From contig JAJTUQ010000002.1 of NCBI GenBank assembly GCA_021399445.1, positions 4,960,001 to 5,024,000 on the forward strand: DNA of 64,000 nt, in the 5' to 3' direction. This DNA is from Xylogone sp. PMI_703. Taxonomy: Eukaryota; Ascomycota; Leotiomycetes. Each line of letters opens with the position of its first letter. Within the stretch, counting starts at the first letter, position 1. Positions 59,820 to 64,000 of this stretch are shown here, one piece after another. The translations under genes were made by a program, and so were the position numbers. The notes under the pieces were generated by a model. That model saw only the letters and a list, made by a program, of their open reading frames with translations. It was not told the DNA's origin and did not search any database.

Positions 59820-61881
59820 ATGAGTTCGGTCTTAAGTATATCTACGAAACGTGCCAACGGCGCTTTTCAAGCTTCTCGGAGCTATCTCCGCCTCACTCGT
59901 CGATGTATATCAATAAAAGAGTTAGACCAAAATAAAGGAGGTTCGCCTTCACTTTCCTCATTGAACCATTCTATGGTCTAATATATCTAGATCGTGAACG
60001 GGTAGTAATATTAGGTTCTGGGTGAGTGGCTCCCGATCTGTGCTTCAAGAATTATATCTGATAACAAAATAAGCTGGGCTGGCTTTGGTCTTTCTACACA
60101 ATTGGACAAGAAGAAGTTCCAGACTATAATCGTCTCTCCAAGATCTTATTTTGTTTTTACTCCCCTATTAGCCTCTACCGCGGTTGGTACCTTGGAATTT
60201 CGGACAACGCTCGAACCCGTCAGAGCCCGCCGCTCTGAGGTAGAGTATTATCAGGGATGGGCGGATAGTGTCGATTTTAATGAGAAGATTGTAAGAGTGG
60301 AAACAACGACATTAAATCAGCCTACTGGAAGCACGGTGGGCACGAGTGCTGAGTCTACAGGTACCATAGCTCCCTCTATCAGTAATCCAGATACGCCCCC
60401 CGGAAGAAGAGGTGAGATATTTGATCTAAAATATGACAAACTCGTCATTGCGGTAGGATGTTATAGCCAAACATTCGGGACAAAGGGTGTCAAGGAGAAT
60501 GCCTATTTCTTAAAGGATGTTGGAGATGCACGAAAAATAAGGAAGCGGATATTAGAATGTGAGTCTTCATGAAGATCAAGCCTATCGCAGCTGACTCCTT
60601 AGGCTTTGAAACTGCCGCTTTGCCAACTACATCAGTAGAGTTACAGAAGAAACTTCTGAATTTTGCCATTGTCGGAGGTGGCCGTAAGAAGCCCTACTCC
60701 CCGTTGTTGTGGAAACACTTATCTAACGAAGGGTAGCAACTGGTGTTGAGTTCTCGGCAGAGCTATTTGATCTCTGCCATGAAGATCTCCGGAGGCTGTA
60801 TCCTGACCTAATTAAACACGTCAAAATCACAATATATGATGTGGCCCCCAAGATTCTCCCGATGTTTGATGCAAATCTCGCAGACTATGCCATGAAATTA
60901 TTCGCACGCGATGGAATCAGTATTAAGACGGAACATCACATTCAGGAATTACGTCCCGGCCTTCCGGGGTCTGAGCATAGTGATAAGGATGGGGGATGCT
61001 TTACCTTGAAGACAAAAGAGGAGGGAGAGATCGGAGTAGGAATGTGTGTCTGGTCTACTGGTACGCATACTACTTACCATCCAGTGATTGAATGCTGAGA
61101 ATGCTGGAAAACAGGTCTAATGATGAATCCTTTTGTTGCCAATGGCTTGAACATTCCCAGGAAATATCCCAATAGCTCTGCTTTCATCAAATCTTCATCA
61201 ACTAACTCATCTATAACTACTTCCATTCCGGAATGGGCACTCAAACGTCATCTCAAAACGGGTGGCTTAATGGTTGACGACCATTTCCGAATAAAGTTAA
61301 TTCCATCATCCAATTCTTCGTCTCCAGGTGAAGAGGTAGAGGCGACAATGAAGGATGTCTTTGCTCTGGGCGATGTAGCTGTCATGGAGAAGAGTCAGTT
61401 ACCAGCTACAGCGCAAGTAGCAAGCCAAGAAGCAAACTGGATAGGGAAAAGGCTCAATGCTGGAGATGTTGAAAAAGAGGCTTTTACTTATAAAAATTTG
61501 GGTATAATGACTTATCTTGGAAACATGAAAGCCATCATGCAGACAGAAGGAAATACAGAAATAAAGGGGTATGTTTCCGTGTTGCTCCTCCAATTTTATC
61601 TTGCCTCTTGTTGTCTCCTCCGTATACCCTAATTTAGGTGGTTGTAAAACATCTCGCTGCTACTTGAAGCTGACCATTCGTCTTTTGTCTATTACAGGAG
61701 AACGGCGTGGTTAATCTGGAGAGGCGCATATCTCACTAAGACAATCAGCTGGCGGAACAAACTATTGATACCAATGTACTGGTAAGTTTTGCTGCTGCCT
61801 ATTCAATGATTGTGGAATTCTGACTTGTTGCATGATAGGGCTATCAACTGGGTCTTTGGAAGAGACATATCTAGGTTCTAA
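59820..61881 (+). CDS. Alternative (type II) NADH:ubiquinone oxidoreductase, mitochondrial
   Basis: Eight exons (59820-59940, 59991-60021, 60074-60558, 60603-60683, 60737-61060, 61115-61568, 61698-61781, 61839-61881) join in frame to 540 residues. The N-terminal 40 residues are rich in Ser, Arg and Leu with little acid (a likely mitochondrial presequence). The FAD site VVILGSGWAG (GSGWAG 49-54), SPRSYFVFTPLLASTAVGT and LEFRTTLEPV follow; the NAD(H) site is FAIVGGGPTGVEF (237-242), and VFALGDVAV (Asp434) binds FAD. The C-terminus has ISWRNKLLIP and RDISRF, like the membrane-anchoring end of NDH-2. These single-subunit enzymes pass electrons from NADH to ubiquinone without pumping protons. No EF-hand. 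Whether it faces the matrix or the intermembrane space cannot be read. Intron 1 has a weak GTTCGC donor. Confidence 0.92.
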
Positions 61882-62879
61882 TACCATTGCATGAACATTA
61901 TTGACTCCTTCACAAAAGTTACGCATATGCTATTGTTATGGCCCCTGACTAGAATAGATGTATTCTCATGTTTTGTTTCTCAACTCTGTGGACTCTGGTC
62001 CCCCTATTTTTTCTAATGTAGTATATAAAAAGTGGATTTGTGGAAACATAGAATACAATGATATAAAACAATTGAGTCCCCATGGCAGCCCTTAGCGCCG
62101 TTTCCTCCGAGACTTGGCTTCTATATATTCCCAAAGAGGAAATTACTACTCCAATGAACAATAAACAGCGCCTCTCATGGCAGAGTGTCAGGTCAATTAC
62201 TGTTCTGGAGACGGGGGCCAATCCTAATAGTGAACTTTATAAGACACTGATATATTAGGGGAGATGTAAGGCATACAGCACACGCCACGACGCGATAGCT
62301 GTATGGCCCGAACTCTTTTGTCATCTGGGCACTCAACTATTTTTTTTTCAAGGAAGGCAGAATTTAAAGGTTTTCTTTCTGATATAAGAGAAAGTATCTG
62401 GAACAAGCGGATCTATCGTCCAAAAGTCCTGTTACTTTCTATTAAAACTATCAATTGTTCTATGTACAATTTAAACTTTGCAATACTGATAGCTAATAGT
62501 ATATTAAAAAATATTATTACTTGGAATGAATCTATTACTAAGGTTTTAATGGCTCAGCTCGATTTTCATGACACTCTACTTGAACCAAATTTGGATAATT
62601 TGCGGGAGGAGATGCGTTTAGATGCGGAAATCACCCTCTTGGATAGCAAATACCTCAGGCTTTTGACACAGTCCTTGGGCCTTACAAGATGTTGCGTACC
62701 TCTGATATAACCACAGCAAAGCTCCCCTATTATTTATTAGGCGTTCCGACGTAGATTTCTCCAATCTCTTTTTAAAGTTGTATACATATTTTTCTAGTAG
62801 GGTCGAATACTAGATTTAAGATACCAGTCAGATCACTTTAATACATTGCACGTTTACTCTATTTTACCTCTTGGTAATA
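61882..62879. other. Intergenic region, AT-rich
   Basis: Holds the 3' flank of the NADH dehydrogenase gene and the upstream region of the next gene. Frames present (for example 62303-62710) are Leu/Ile/Asn-rich and look random. Confidence 0.45.
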
Positions 62880-63623
62880 ATGACGGTGCCCAGCATAAAG
62901 AAGAATGGAAAAATAGGCAAGAAACTAGGCGAAGGCTTAGACGAAAGGACAAAACGTTTGGATATGTTCACCTTATCAGATATCACAGCCCGTGAAACGC
63001 CCTCCACAGGATCAGTCGCATCGGACCAGTTCGGCTTATATGATGACTGGGCACGACCAGTTACAGTCAAGGACAAGGAAGATGATGAAGGTAACGACTC
63101 TGAAGGATCACTCGAATCATATGAAACATCTGAATCGAACGAATCGTACGAATCATACAAGCGCGACGGGTGGGGGGTCGCAGAATCAGTTGTAGAAGAA
63201 CTAGAAGAATTAAGAACCGAGATAGAGTCCTGGAAATGGGATTACAAAGGGAAATCCGAGGTTGCAGAAGAACTAGAGAAACTAAGAGATGAGATGAAGT
63301 CCTGGAGATCAGATAAGCCGGCGACATCTGATAAGGAGGACCCTAGCACCGCAGAGGCCATCAAGAAATGGGTCTTGCTCGTCCTGCTTACGGGCTGCGT
63401 TATCAACCTGTTGGTCCTGATGATAAGGGGACCATCGATCATGGACGTCCTCCGGGTGATTTTCCCTCCAAGTCCAGCACTGTCACCATCACCACCATCA
63501 CCAGAGCAGCAGTTTGGGTGTGCCGTGACATGCGGTCAGAAGCTTTTGGCTGCTCGCAATATGATATTGTTTAAGGTAAGGGTAACAGCGACAGACTGTA
63601 CCATGGAATGCATACCCCAATGA
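62880..63623 (+). CDS. Acidic Ser-rich hypothetical protein with a C-terminal membrane segment
   Basis: One open frame from ATG at 62880 gives 247 residues. A basic start (MTVPSIKKNGKIGKK) leads to an acidic Ser/Glu/Tyr run (EGSLESYETSESNESYESYK). Next is a duplicated helical unit: SVVEELEELRTEIESW and then EVAEELEKLRDEMKSW about 30 residues later, probably coiled coil. A single strong hydrophobic segment (KKWVLLVLLTGCVINLLVLMI) follows, then a Pro-rich link (PPSPALSPSPPSP) and a Cys-containing tail with CAVTCGQ and CTMEC. Topology suggests a membrane protein with the bulk on one side. The family is not recognised; length, biased composition and internal duplication favour a real, possibly lineage-specific gene. 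A terminal intron at GGTAAGG (63575) is possible but unproven. Confidence 0.55.
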   Translation: MTVPSIKKNGKIGKKLGEGLDERTKRLDMFTLSDITARETPSTGSVASDQFGLYDDWARPVTVKDKEDDEGNDSEGSLESYETSESNESYESYKRDGWGVAESVVEELEELRTEIESWKWDYKGKSEVAEELEKLRDEMKSWRSDKPATSDKEDPSTAEAIKKWVLLVLLTGCVINLLVLMIRGPSIMDVLRVIFPPSPALSPSPPSPEQQFGCAVTCGQKLLAARNMILFKVRVTATDCTMECIPQ

Positions 63624-64000
63624 GATTGGCGATACGGATCCTATGCAGCCCGTGGGATAAGTTTGATTATTGGGAAAGGAAGAAAAAGCAAGCTTTATTG
63701 ACTTTATTCAATAAAAGACAAGGGCTTGAAGAATCGTACGTGTGTGAGACTCGAGAAGTTTGTCTTGTAGATTAACAAACATCTGCTGAAATTTCAACCA
63801 TTTCTGTTTCTGTTTTTGGGGATGACAATATTAGCCAGCTGAGAGAGGAGATACATTGCCTTAATAATCAATAATTCGATGCAAGTGATCAATAGAAGAT
63901 GTCAATAAATGGTAACTCGTCCTGTGTGTTTTGGCGTTCAGCTGTTGAGGCAGTGACTAACGAGCTCCTGCATAAAATCACTCGTGCCCTGCAGACGCAG
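63624..64000. other. 3' flank, nothing recognised
   Basis: AT-rich sequence after the hypothetical gene with CAATAAAAG near 63709 that could act in polyadenylation. No gene seen before the window ends. Confidence 0.45.

Noticed and set aside
62303..62710. 135-codon frame on the plus strand
   Set aside because: Leu/Ile/Asn-rich in AT-rich DNA, with no motif; likely random.
1..64000. CRISPR arrays, operons, Shine-Dalgarno sites, rRNA genes
   Set aside because: None seen, and the first three are not expected in a fungal nuclear chromosome.

Overview
The window is a stretch of a filamentous ascomycete (Pezizomycotina) chromosome. The signs are genes split by short GT-AG introns of about 45-160 nt, TACTAAC-like branch sites, a BimC-type kinesin, an Ady2/AcpA-type acetate transporter, alternative (type II) NADH dehydrogenase, a Zn2Cys6 regulator and transition-type decay in repeats. 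A leotiomycete is my best guess from the general look of the proteins; that is inference. Sixteen genes are annotated with reasonable support, almost all with exon structures that I joined by hand and checked for frame; two more (one at each end of the reliability scale) are small or partial.

Layout. 1-3.5 kb: the 3' end of a membrane protein, a conserved Cys-rich small protein, and an acetate transporter. 3.5-11.2 kb: gene desert with a MITE-like inverted repeat and a tRNA-like box pair. 11.2-16.3 kb: an accessory, repeat-bearing island with a PD-(D/E)XK-nuclease-like gene, a decayed relative of it, a broken helicase-like fragment, and a diverged duplicated segment whose second copy lies just beyond, at 16.8 kb. 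17.1-21.3 kb: APC11 and a mitochondrial sulfurtransferase share a divergent promoter, followed by a G1 cyclin. 21.3-33.3 kb: 12 kb without a convincing gene, upstream of the cyclin, with a striking cluster of TACCGTAC motifs. 33.3-50.4 kb: dense housekeeping block with a TRK potassium transporter, a small Tyr/Ser-rich protein, an ER FKBP, a PHAF1-family protein and kinesin-5 (divergent pair), ribosomal protein uS5 (RPS2) and a Zn2Cys6 transcription factor. 50.4-55.6 kb: a third desert, carrying a small MITE. 55.6-64 kb: a repetitive basic nuclear-type protein with a C-terminal Cys cluster, a conserved fungal protein of unknown function, an alternative NADH dehydrogenase, and a tail-anchored acidic protein.

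Functional threads. Cell-cycle genes recur (APC11, G1 cyclin, kinesin-5), but nothing in the sequence shows that they form a functional cluster; fungal gene order is mostly not operonic. The three deserts each lie 5' of a minus-strand gene that is normally tightly regulated (acetate transporter, cyclin, Zn2Cys6 factor), so long promoters and leaders are a plausible reading. The least ordinary part is the 11-17 kb island: two members of a nuclease-like family, one apparently near-intact and one broken, next to a broken helicase fragment and repeats whose copies differ largely by C/T and G/A changes.
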